In this document: in pieces, positions 17,426 through 25,565 of the stretch | Position numbering within the stretch: the stretch's first letter is position 1 | How the letters are laid out: each line of letters opens with the position of its first letter | From: Bacteroidales bacterium | GTDB lineage: Bacteria > Bacteroidota > Bacteroidia > Bacteroidales > Paludibacteraceae | Direction: 5' to 3' | Length of the DNA: 64,000 nucleotides | Assembly (NCBI GenBank): GCA_015061185.1 | Contig: SUWZ01000002.1 | Span: 1 to 64,000, forward strand | Program-made: the position numbers and the translations under genes | Notes under the pieces: generated by a model | What the model was told of the DNA's origin: nothing | The model's database searches: none | What the model saw: the letters and a program-made list of their open reading frames with translations, nothing else

Positions 17426-17623
17426 TCACTTAGCTGGTAACGCCTTGATATTTTTGAACTCGCTCCAGCCCTCTGCGGCTTTGTGTTTTTCCACACTCTC
17501 GGCAGGGACGTAGATGGTTATGTTTTCATTGACCTCAACAAAGGAGTGATTCACATTTGGCAGTGTGGTATTTGCAACTGTTACGCTGCAAAGCTTCTTG
17601 CATTTTGAGTATTTGCAAATCAC
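17426..17623 (-). pseudogene. BspA-like leucine-rich repeat protein, C-terminal remnant
   Basis: The last ~35 codons read ITIYVPAESVEKHKAAEGW...FKNIKAL, the usual C-terminal tail of BspA-like (LRR_5) surface proteins in Bacteroidales. Only about 65 codons remain, without signal peptide or full repeats. A second remnant with the same YVPAESVEK block lies at 25385-25555, fused to a transposase fragment. Confidence 0.7.
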
Positions 17624-17985
17624 TTTATATCAATGATTTATGCACTAAATGGTAGAAAAGTGATTACCTAGATTCTAAAGATTGGGGAAAAGACGAATAT
17701 TTAACGTTTTTAACTTTTTGGAACCACAAATAGCATACAAGTGTGCAATGAATTGATTGGGGCATAGCATTTTACTTGGTGTCATCTTTTCTGGCATTGT
17801 TGCCCCCTAATGTAAAAAGCGACACACTTTATATATGAATGCCATCTATACAGATAGAAAAACGCTATTATTTGCCAATGAAACTTAATTTCAATACTTA
17901 AAGTATTGTAGTATGAAAGAAATTTTGTATCTTTTCGGTCGGAAATATTTGTTATCATTCCGACCATAATTTATATACAAAATCA

Positions 17986-18136
17986 ATGGAGAATGCAGTA
18001 GTACAGCAGATTAGGAAAATATAACGAAATGAAGGAGAGCTTCATTTATGGGCAACCTCTGACTTTCGGCGAGTTGATGGAAAAGATAACGAACCTTCAA
18101 GAACAATTCCGAGCTTTAGAAGTCCCTAAAGGTTGA
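17986..18136 (+). pseudogene. Small ORF of about 49 codons, apparently split by a one-base frameshift
   Basis: An ATG at 17986 reads MENAVVQQIRK then hits a stop within a few codons. One frame over, YNEMKESFIYGQPLTFGELMEKI continues to a stop at 18136. Dropping one A from the AAAA near 18017 joins them, and 150 bases would then be a whole number of codons. The intact second half alone (ATG at 18029) would be 35 residues. I do not recognise the family. It sits just ahead of the WYL regulator on the same strand, so it could be an upstream small partner gene or chance. Confidence 0.3.
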
Positions 18137-18230
18137 ATGTAGATGAATTTTTAACAAAATCTACATTTTCTCCAACCTCTGCCACAGTTTGGCGCACCCC
18201 CAGTATAATTTTGCAGAAAAACAATTTAAA

Positions 18231-19166
18231 ATGATTAATAACGATAGAGGACAAAGCCTAATAAGCAAATATGTCTGGGTGATAGAGACTATCTATCGCA
18301 GACGGAAGATTTCATTCAAAGAACTGAATGAACTCTGGCTTCGTTATGACATCAGCAGAGGTGTGGATATTCCCAAACGTACCTTCGACAACTGGCGTTA
18401 TGTTATCTGGGATATGTTCGGTATCAACATCGCCAATGAAGGACGAGGCGAATACCGTTATTATATTGAGAATGAAGAGGATATTAGCAAGAACGGACTT
18501 CGTTCCTGGCTCTACAATACGTTCTGTGTCAGCAATGCTTTAGCAAACAGCCAAAGCATCAAAGACCGTATCATATTGGAATATGTGCCATCAGGACAGG
18601 AATATCTCCAGACCATCATTGAGGCGATGAAGGAAAACCGTGTATTGAATATCACCCACTATAACTATTGGAAAGATCAAGAATATAACTTCGATGTTCA
18701 GCCGTATTGTGTTAAACTATTCCGTCAGCGTTGGTACATGGTTGCTCGCAGCACCTATTCCTATTATTATGAAAAGGGCCCTCGTATCTATTCCCTGGAT
18801 CGTATTAAATATCTTCATGCAACAGACGAGACTTTTGAAATGCCAAAGGACTGGTCGGCAGAGGATTTCTTTGACGGCTGTTTTGGCATCATTGCAGAAC
18901 AGTCTGTGAAGATACAACCAGTCAAGCTGAAAGTATCAGCAGGACAAGCCAACTACATCCGTGACCTGAAGATGCACGAGTCGCAGGAAGAGATTGAGCG
19001 TAACGAAGAGTACAGTGTTTTCACCTTCAATCTCCGTCCAGAGTTTGACTTCCAGCAGGAGATTTTGAAGAACGGGGAAGAGGTGGAAGTGCTGGAGCCG
19101 CAGTGGCTCAGAGAAGAGATTGCAGGAAAGATAAAAAGAATGTCAGACAGCTATAAGGAGGATTGA
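18231..19166 (+). CDS. WYL-domain transcriptional regulator
   Basis: 311 residues from the ATG at 18231; an in-frame TTG at 18189 would add 14 residues and is less likely. The N-terminus is a winged-helix-like DNA-binding part (KISFKELNELWLRYDI...IPKRTFDNWRYVI), and residues ~135-215 form a WYL domain (ITHYNYWKD, YCVKLFRQRWYMVARS, YSLDRIKYL). A C-terminal WCX-like extension follows. WYL regulators such as BrxR and CapW sense nucleic-acid or nucleotide signals and repress anti-phage operons. This one heads an island of nuclease-like genes, with the next gene three bases downstream, so control of that island is a fair inference. Confidence 0.85.
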   Translation: MINNDRGQSLISKYVWVIETIYRRRKISFKELNELWLRYDISRGVDIPKRTFDNWRYVIWDMFGINIANEGRGEYRYYIENEEDISKNGLRSWLYNTFCVSNALANSQSIKDRIILEYVPSGQEYLQTIIEAMKENRVLNITHYNYWKDQEYNFDVQPYCVKLFRQRWYMVARSTYSYYYEKGPRIYSLDRIKYLHATDETFEMPKDWSAEDFFDGCFGIIAEQSVKIQPVKLKVSAGQANYIRDLKMHESQEEIERNEEYSVFTFNLRPEFDFQQEILKNGEEVEVLEPQWLREEIAGKIKRMSDSYKED

Positions 19167-19169
19167 ATT

Positions 19170-19736
19170 ATGAAAGATATGAATAACAGATGGTATAAGG
19201 GACGACGTCACAACGCATCCGAGCCGAAAGATTACCGAGTTGGACTAAGTGATTTTGCGGCGATCGATTTTGAGACCGCCAATTATGAACGCTCATCAGT
19301 TTGCTCTGTTGGAATTGTGATTGTGAGAGACGGGGAGATTGTCGACCAGTTTTACTCGCTCATTCAGCCCGAGCCAAACTACTATAATTACCGTTGCAGC
19401 CAGGTGCATGGATTATGTTGTGAGGATACGGACGACGCGCCTGTGTTTCCCAAAGTGTGGGAGCAGGTAGAGCCACTGATAGAAGGATTCCCCCTCGTCG
19501 CCCACAACAAAAATTTTGATGAGAGCTGTTTGAAAGCCGTGTTCCAAGTTTACCAGATGGACTATCCTGATTATGAATTCTACGACACGTTATGGGCAGC
19601 CCGTCGAGCATTCCCATATCTGGAGAACCATCAGCTTCACACCGTAGCGGCAGAGTGTGGCTACATCCTAGAAAACCATCATCACGCCCTTGCCGACGCT
19701 GAGACTTGTGCATGGATAGCGAGGGAGATACTGTGA
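19170..19736 (+). CDS. DEDDh 3'-5' exonuclease (DnaQ/epsilon-like)
   Basis: 188 residues. Exo I is FAAIDFETAN (Asp and Glu of DEDD), exo II is LVAHNKNFDESCL, and exo III is HHALADAE with the His and Asp of the DEDDh class. The size matches stand-alone exonuclease domains related to DNA polymerase III epsilon. The start is set by a strong Shine-Dalgarno AAGGAGG at about 19155, unusual for Bacteroidota, that overlaps the end of the WYL gene, so the two are translated together. It may trim DNA ends in a defence or repair role. Confidence 0.88.
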   Translation: MKDMNNRWYKGRRHNASEPKDYRVGLSDFAAIDFETANYERSSVCSVGIVIVRDGEIVDQFYSLIQPEPNYYNYRCSQVHGLCCEDTDDAPVFPKVWEQVEPLIEGFPLVAHNKNFDESCLKAVFQVYQMDYPDYEFYDTLWAARRAFPYLENHQLHTVAAECGYILENHHHALADAETCAWIAREIL

Positions 19737-20001
19737 GGGAATTATGAATTGGGGTAAGGTAATAAATATCAATGGAAAATTGGACTGTTTGGCTAAGATG
19801 GTGAGGGTGTTATAAATTAACGATATCGTTATAGAATCTATTTTCCGATAAAATGGAAACAAATATAAAAAAATATTGTTAAAACAATCATTATTTATTT
19901 TGATATAATAGGTAATATGTTTATATTGGCGAGGAAATAACAGCTTGGGATAGGGGCTTGTTGACATCAAAGTTGGTAAATAAATAATATGATTTGATAT
20001 T

Positions 20002-21861
20002 ATGATGCAAGTGACATTAGATAATTTAGAGGCTATTCAAAAATTTGTAAAAAAAAGATGGCCAGATAGACGCGTTTGTAGTCAAGAAAATCCAAACGCT
20101 CGACACGAAAATCGTTATATTATGATTTCAACTCTTGTGAATGAACAAATCGCACATTACGAATATACTAATGGATTTCTCGAATTTCATCTAGAAAGTG
20201 AGTATAATAGTAATGATTTTAATTATCTGTTTTATAGATACTTACGTTTAAATATATACACAGGCACTGGTGACTATAAATGGCATAAATGGTTTGGTAT
20301 GAAACAAGGACGCGTAAGGTATGAGTATTATATAGAAGACCAACTTGACCTTGCGGATGCATTATCTCAAATGATACCATATATTGATAGTATCGTAAGT
20401 GATTATTTAAAAAATAATGATTCGTCTTTTGTTGATGAAAACGAATTAACATCAGAAGATGTCTTTAAGAATGACGATGTATACAATAATGTCATGTTAA
20501 ATAAAGTTGAGCATCTTCCAGAACCTGATAATATGAAAGTTTCAGAACTTCATTCTAATGTAATATGTCTAAAAGATATTCATTTTGAACATTTAAAAAT
20601 CCCTGAATATCAGCGCCCTTATAAGTGGAATACGAAACATGTAAACCAACTTATTAGTGACTTACTTACATTTCGAGATAAAAAGGAATATCGTTTAGGT
20701 ACTCTTGTTCTCCACGAAAATAATATTGTTGATGGTCAGCAACGTATAGTAACTTTGTCTTTAATATTTTATGTTTTATTTAAAAATTTAATGAATAGTA
20801 CACCTAAAGAGGTGCCATACGATGACTTTTTGCAGAAAATTAAAATTTATTGGCAACGAACGACCTTTAATAATCCAATATCTATTGCACATGTTCGTGA
20901 AAACCTGACTTGCATAAGAGAACGAAAAGAAGACTTAGACGAAGAAATGCTTGGATTTCTTCTTGAAAATTGTCAGTTTGTTGTTGTTCAACTTCCTAAG
21001 ATAGCGGAAGCTTTTCAATTTTTTGATTCTCAGAATGCACGAGGAAAGGATCTTGAACCTCATGATCTTCTAAAGGCCTTTCATTTACGAGAAATACCGA
21101 ATTTGAATGAGAGAGATAAGAACAATATTACGCATTGGCAAGATGAAAATTCTGAATTCTTAGTACATTTATTCCTAGCAATGTATCGTGTTAACCGATG
21201 GTCAAAAACATATTCTGGTGATAAATTCACAAAGGATGATATTGACGTGTTCAAAGGTATTTCGCTTAACTCCAAGCAATATCCATTCTATATGCAGCAA
21301 ATAATCTGTCATTATTTCGTCAATGATTACATAGAAGATAAAGATAGAATGATAGATAAAAATAATATGGAATATCCATTTCAGTTGGATCAAATATGTA
21401 TTAATGGAAGTCGATTCTTTGACATGATTAGATACTATGGCTCGTTATATAAAAAGATAAGTGATTGTGATACGTATAAGTCTCTTGGAACATATGAACG
21501 TAGTGCATATAAAGTTATACACTTCCTGAACACATATGCGAATCGAAATCGAAGAGGTGATATTTATACTCGTGAATTATTTGACAGTATGCTCCTGTAC
21601 TATATTGATCGTTTCGGTTTTGCTGAAATTGACAAAGTTGCGTGGAAACTTTTTAAGGAAGTATATCAGTTACGTCTTATTCACTATAGTGTAAAACTTG
21701 CTACTATTGATAATTTCGCAATTAACGGAAGAATGTTTAAGATTATTCGTGATGCACAATCTCCATTCGACATTATCAATCTCCCGACTTTTCAGATAGA
21801 TCAAATAGCTGCCAATATTGATGAGAGTAAGGATGAACTTTTACAATTGTATAGACAATAA
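20002..21861 (+). CDS. DUF262 (GmrSD-like) protein with unusual N-terminal domain and no visible HNH motif
   Basis: 619 residues. Residues ~185-300 form the DUF262 nucleotide-using fold: IPEYQRPYKW, LGTLVLHENN and VDGQQRIVTLSLI (the DGQQR motif). Residues 1-~140 are an extra domain I do not recognise (KWHKWFGM, YYIEDQLDLAD). The C-terminal half lacks the His-x-Pro and NLxL..NS signatures of the DUF1524 HNH nuclease found in GmrSD proteins. Its stop is one base from the next start, so it is coupled to the second DUF262 protein, which does have the nuclease part. The pair may work as regulator/sensor and effector. The coding DNA is more AT-rich than that of the genes on either side. Confidence 0.8.
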   Translation: MMQVTLDNLEAIQKFVKKRWPDRRVCSQENPNARHENRYIMISTLVNEQIAHYEYTNGFLEFHLESEYNSNDFNYLFYRYLRLNIYTGTGDYKWHKWFGMKQGRVRYEYYIEDQLDLADALSQMIPYIDSIVSDYLKNNDSSFVDENELTSEDVFKNDDVYNNVMLNKVEHLPEPDNMKVSELHSNVICLKDIHFEHLKIPEYQRPYKWNTKHVNQLISDLLTFRDKKEYRLGTLVLHENNIVDGQQRIVTLSLIFYVLFKNLMNSTPKEVPYDDFLQKIKIYWQRTTFNNPISIAHVRENLTCIRERKEDLDEEMLGFLLENCQFVVVQLPKIAEAFQFFDSQNARGKDLEPHDLLKAFHLREIPNLNERDKNNITHWQDENSEFLVHLFLAMYRVNRWSKTYSGDKFTKDDIDVFKGISLNSKQYPFYMQQIICHYFVNDYIEDKDRMIDKNNMEYPFQLDQICINGSRFFDMIRYYGSLYKKISDCDTYKSLGTYERSAYKVIHFLNTYANRNRRGDIYTRELFDSMLLYYIDRFGFAEIDKVAWKLFKEVYQLRLIHYSVKLATIDNFAINGRMFKIIRDAQSPFDIINLPTFQIDQIAANIDESKDELLQLYRQ

Positions 21862-21862
21862 A

Positions 21863-23803
21863 ATGCATATGGACATTATAAGTACATTAAATATTCAAAA
21901 ACTATTGTCGGAATCCGAATACCGTATTCCAATTTATCAACGCAACTATGCATGGAGTATTCCCGAAGTTACTCAATTAATACAGGACATTGCGGACTAT
22001 GCAAAGGAAAACGAAAGTGACAATTATTACATAGGCACACTTGTGGTCTTCCCACATAAAGATGGAAACTATTATGAAACGATTGACGGTCAGCAGCGTA
22101 GTACTACTATAACAATAATGGCATGTTCTATTCTTCATAATAGTAGCTATGATATGTCTTGGTATAAAGGAATAAACGTTTCGTTTGACCATCGAGAACG
22201 TTCAAATGAAACTCTTCATTGTATCTTCAAGCATAATGATCCCCTTATAGAATCTGACAAGATTAATACGGAGATTATGACTGTTTACAATAAAGTTTGG
22301 CATATAATCGAACAGGTATGCAAAAACAAGTGTTTGGATATCAACAGCTTTATTAAATACCTATTGCGTAAGGTTATAATATTAAGAGTTGCGGTACCAG
22401 CCGATACTGACTTGAATCACTATTTCGAAATAATGAATTCACGCGGGGAACAGTTAGAGCAGCACGAGATAGTTAAAGCTTTATTAATGTCAACATTAAA
22501 AGACTCACCTGAAGATATGCATACATTCAGTTATATCTGGGATGCATGTTCAAATATGGGACGCTATGTTCAGATGAATTTCAGCAAAACTATCAGAGGT
22601 TACTTTTTTAGGGAAAATGAGATTGATAATGTAGAAGATGATTTTGACAAAATCTCGGTTGCCTTATCAAAAAATCCGTTGAAACAGAATCAAGGTGAGA
22701 AGTGTTTGATTGATCTGTTTAATGACGATTTAAATAATGTTTCTTATGAAAAACCATGGGAAGAGGAAGGTAAGAACCAAGAACAGCCAGAAAGTTTTGG
22801 TACAATAATCAGTTTCTCTAACTTTCTTTTGCATGTTCTTAAAGTAATGAGTCCTCAAAATGAAGTTATTGTCCTTGATGACAAAAAACTGATTGCAATT
22901 TTTAAGTCCTGTTATGAATCAGAACAAGACAAAAAGCTATTTGTCAAAAGATTTATAATGCAACTTTTAAAGGCACGCTATCTTTTTGATAAATTCGTTA
23001 TCAAACGTAAGCTTGAAAAATGGAGTTTGAAGCAATTAAAACAGAGTTCTAAAGACAAGCTTTATTATGGTAGTACCTTCACTAAACAAGATACAGAGGT
23101 TGATAATTACGAAAAAGATGTGATGATGCTTCAGGCAATGTTTCATGTTTCATTACCATCACAAATCTACAAGCATTGGCTTAATGCAGTACTCCTTTAT
23201 GTATACAATAACCCCGACACTACAAGTAAAGCCTTTTCGGAATATCTGTGGTCATTAGCGAAATCATACATGCTTGACAGATACCTGGCTACAGAAGATT
23301 CTATTTATTCGTTCGAGGATATAATCTACAAGAATAATGGTGTTCCTCAGAATAATGGAAATGACATCGATTGGACAAATATTAATGTGGATGACACATC
23401 GATGGCAGGTGAAAAAGTAGAAAATTTTGTCTTCAATTTCTATGATTATATTTTGTGGAAAGAACAGAAAACAGTAGATTTTGAGTTTTCTTATCGCACC
23501 AGTGTGGAACATTTCTATCCTCAGCACCCAATTGATAACAAGGTGATGGATGACAAGCATCTACACAGTTTTGGTAATCTATGTCTAGTTAGTAATAGTA
23601 TGAATTCGAAGTTTTCTAACAGTTTACCTGCTGCTAAGTATCATAATTTTGGCACAGATAGAGAACAGAAAAAAACATATAGTATTAAACTTCAAAATAT
23701 GATGCAATCCATGCGAGATCATGATAAGTGGGACGAGGGGAAAATAGGTCAAGAGTCTAAGTTTGCGAAGGATCTTATGATGAAATACTTGTTTCAATTA
23801 TAA
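21863..23803 (+). CDS. DUF262-DUF1524 (GmrSD-like) restriction protein
   Basis: 646 residues from the ATG at 21863, one base after the previous stop; in-frame starts further left lie inside the previous gene. The N-terminal DUF262 has YRIPIYQRNYAWS, YIGTLVVFP and IDGQQRSTTITI. The C-terminal DUF1524 has SVEHFYPQHP, LHSFGNLCLVS and NSKFSNSLPAAK, the HNH-like nuclease signature. GmrSD-type proteins of this build cut modified phage DNA and use nucleotides; Brig/SspE relatives share the fold. Together with the HNH-less partner before it, this suggests a two-protein restriction module. Confidence 0.88.
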   Translation: MHMDIISTLNIQKLLSESEYRIPIYQRNYAWSIPEVTQLIQDIADYAKENESDNYYIGTLVVFPHKDGNYYETIDGQQRSTTITIMACSILHNSSYDMSWYKGINVSFDHRERSNETLHCIFKHNDPLIESDKINTEIMTVYNKVWHIIEQVCKNKCLDINSFIKYLLRKVIILRVAVPADTDLNHYFEIMNSRGEQLEQHEIVKALLMSTLKDSPEDMHTFSYIWDACSNMGRYVQMNFSKTIRGYFFRENEIDNVEDDFDKISVALSKNPLKQNQGEKCLIDLFNDDLNNVSYEKPWEEEGKNQEQPESFGTIISFSNFLLHVLKVMSPQNEVIVLDDKKLIAIFKSCYESEQDKKLFVKRFIMQLLKARYLFDKFVIKRKLEKWSLKQLKQSSKDKLYYGSTFTKQDTEVDNYEKDVMMLQAMFHVSLPSQIYKHWLNAVLLYVYNNPDTTSKAFSEYLWSLAKSYMLDRYLATEDSIYSFEDIIYKNNGVPQNNGNDIDWTNINVDDTSMAGEKVENFVFNFYDYILWKEQKTVDFEFSYRTSVEHFYPQHPIDNKVMDDKHLHSFGNLCLVSNSMNSKFSNSLPAAKYHNFGTDREQKKTYSIKLQNMMQSMRDHDKWDEGKIGQESKFAKDLMMKYLFQL

Positions 23804-23826
23804 TAAACATTTTTAGATATTGCTTC

Positions 23827-24339
23827 ATGCTCACCTTCATCACCAACTCCGCCCACTACACCGAAGTGCTATCACGGGTGAAATCTGTGAAGCATACTCT
23901 TTGGATTGGCACTGCCGACATTAAAGACTTATATGTAGATGTGGGCAAAGATAAGAAACCATTTCTGGCTCTTATAGCCCAACTCATTCGGCGTGGTGTG
24001 GAGGTAAGACTTATTCATGCCAAAGAGCCTGGTCCAAACTTTCGTGAGGATTTTGACAAGTACCCAGTGCTCTATGACCGCTTGGAACGTGTGCTTTGTC
24101 CTCGTGTTCATTTCAAGATGTTTGTCTTCGATGGCAAAGAAGTATATATCGGTAGCGCAAACCTTACTGGTGCCGGTATCGGTATGAAGACGGATAATAA
24201 AAGAAACTTTGAAGCTGGCATCCTTACAGATGACACAGAAATTGTCGAACAAGCAATGAACCAGTTTGACGAAGTATGGATGGGTAAATTCTGTAAGACC
24301 TGCAAGCGTCGAGACTTTTGTATAGACCCAATTGTATAA
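23827..24339 (+). CDS. Phospholipase D-like nuclease (single HKD motif)
   Basis: 170 residues. One HKD motif is visible (HFKMFVFDGKEVYIGSANLTG), as in Nuc/BfiI-like PLD nucleases that become active as dimers. The C-terminus has a Cys group (CKTCKRRDFC) that may bind zinc. It follows the second DUF262 gene by 23 bases on the same strand and is followed by a terminator, so it is probably the last gene of that transcript. Its base composition is closer to that of the WYL and exonuclease genes than to the DUF262 pair. Confidence 0.85.
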   Translation: MLTFITNSAHYTEVLSRVKSVKHTLWIGTADIKDLYVDVGKDKKPFLALIAQLIRRGVEVRLIHAKEPGPNFREDFDKYPVLYDRLERVLCPRVHFKMFVFDGKEVYIGSANLTGAGIGMKTDNKRNFEAGILTDDTEIVEQAMNQFDEVWMGKFCKTCKRRDFCIDPIV

Positions 24340-24366
24340 TTAGGGTTAATAATAACAATTTTCTTA

Positions 24367-24393
24367 GACCTCTGCCACCAGTTGGCGGAGGTC
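24367..24393 (+). terminator. Hairpin after the PLD-like gene (possible operator)
   Basis: GACCTCTGCCA-CCAGT-TGGCGGAGGTC is a near-perfect inverted repeat followed by T-rich sequence, fit to end the rightward transcript. Part of it (ACCTCTGCCAC.AGT.TGGCG) recurs before the WYL gene at about 18172-18195, which raises the option of a protein-binding site. Confidence 0.6.
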
Positions 24394-24432
24394 TTTGGTT
24401 TCTTTGCACAAAAACAATAATAGTGACATAAC

Positions 24433-24687
24433 ATGAAAGCTTTTAGATTCGTACATTTGAATGTGCACTCCCATTATTCAATAAATGATGGGTGCGCCAG
24501 TATAAAGGTACTGGTTGATGCTGCCATCAAAGACAAGATGCTTGGCATTGCTATTACTGATAATGGTAACATGTTTGGTGTGATGGAGTTTTTCGACTAT
24601 GTTTCTCGTATTAACAATGAAAGACGGCAGATGGGGAAGAAACCTAAAGAGTTCAAACACGTCATGGAGAAATATAATACAGACTGA
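24433..24687 (+). CDS. Orphan PHP domain, N-terminal piece of DnaE-like polymerase
   Basis: 84 residues. The start FVHLNVHSHYSINDGCASI...LVDAAIKDKMLGIAITDNGNMFGVMEFFDYV follows the first ~70 residues of bacterial DNA polymerase III alpha (PHP domain). The protein then ends; the rest of DnaE (about 1100 residues) is absent. The usual TDHG metal-binding His is Asn here (TDNG), so this piece is probably not catalytic. It may be a truncated gene, or a small domesticated protein that mimics the polymerase N-terminus. It lies 93 bases after the PLD-like gene and is closed by a strong terminator. Confidence 0.65.
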   Translation: MKAFRFVHLNVHSHYSINDGCASIKVLVDAAIKDKMLGIAITDNGNMFGVMEFFDYVSRINNERRQMGKKPKEFKHVMEKYNTD

Positions 24688-24757
24688 TTTCATTATAGGA
24701 ATTGCCAACCTTCATAGGCTATTTCCATAAAATTTCATTTGATAATGAACTTTTCTC

Positions 24758-24798
24758 GAGGCTGTCTAACAACAAAAGTTGGACAGCCTCTTTTTTTT
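24758..24798 (+). terminator. Strong rho-independent terminator
   Basis: Stem GAGGCTGTCTAAC/GTTGGACAGCCTC (13 pairs with one T-G) followed by eight T. It closes the rightward PHP transcript. It lies about 55 bases beyond the stop of the leftward IS1182-like fragment, so it may also be part of that element's end. Confidence 0.85.
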
Positions 24799-24852
24799 GT
24801 TCAAATTTGGAAGATTTAAGCGGCATTCGTTTCGTAAAAGAATTTCGTTGTG

Positions 24853-25384
24853 TTATAGCTTAATTTGAGGTTCGTATAACGCTTTTTTGTGTTTTGAAGA
24901 CAAACACTTGCATAAAAAAGAGGATTTTGCCCATGCCTTGGCAAGTTTCCCCAGATTGTGGGCAATGGCTTTCAGCCCGAATTCGATTTTCGCCCCAGTC
25001 ATCCCCTTGAGTCTAAGTCGCCTGAACTTGCCGCATTCCTTGATTTGACCAAACACCGCCTCGGGCTCTATCGGACTGTTGTTCCTGTGCCTCAGTCCTT
25101 GTTCGCTCGTGAGCAACTCTCTCACTCTAGCTTTGTAGTCGTCAAGTGTGTGGTTGACCTCTATCTGTCGGTTGCGTTTTGATTTATGACACTGTCCCCG
25201 AAGTGGACATCCCTCGCATCTGGTCGCCCTATAAATGCTGACTGTCTGTTGGTAACCACCTGCCGTATAGCCCTTTCCCTGTCGGATAAATTCCATTTTC
25301 TGTCCCATCAGGCAGACATAAAAGTCGCTGTCGGGGTTGTAGAAAAGATTGGACGTGCGAAATGGGTCGTTTCGGTAGCTGCGC
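24853..25384 (-). pseudogene. IS1182-family transposase, C-terminal fragment
   Basis: About 175 codons read as the C-terminal part of an IS1182-type DDE transposase: a Cys block (CEGCPLRGQCHKS), then the conserved end SPIEPEAVFGQIKECGKFRRLRLKG and KIEFGLKAIAHNLGKLAKA. The N-terminal half and catalytic Asp residues are missing. On its 5' side the sequence changes abruptly at about 25384 into a BspA-like coding fragment, so the element is broken and cannot move by itself. Confidence 0.8.
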
Positions 25385-25555
25385 CTTTTCCACACTCTCA
25401 GCTGGTACGTATATATTAAGGTCTTCATCAATATAATCAAAACTTGATTTAAATATTGTTGGAGGAACGATATTCAAACTTGTTACAGAAGTCAAATTAA
25501 AGCAACCTAAAAATGCCTCCTCTCCAATTTCCGTTACATTGGAGGGTATCATTAT
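25385..25555 (-). pseudogene. BspA-like leucine-rich repeat protein remnant, joined to the transposase fragment
   Basis: The frame reads IPSNVTEIGEEAFLGCFNLTSVT, a typical LRR_5 repeat, then LNIYVPAESVEK, after which the usual tail (KAAEGW...) is replaced by transposase sequence. Its 5' side abuts the end of the AAA/DUF4143 gene. With the remnant at 17426 this shows that BspA-like genes flanked or were scattered through the accessory region. Confidence 0.7.
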
Positions 25556-25565
25556 AAAATATCTA

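Noticed and set aside
20002-24339. A BREX, DISARM or complete GmrSD system as usually defined
   Set aside because: None of the BREX or DISARM marker genes (pglX, pglZ, brxC, drmA/B) is present, and the DUF262 pair differs from single-chain GmrSD.
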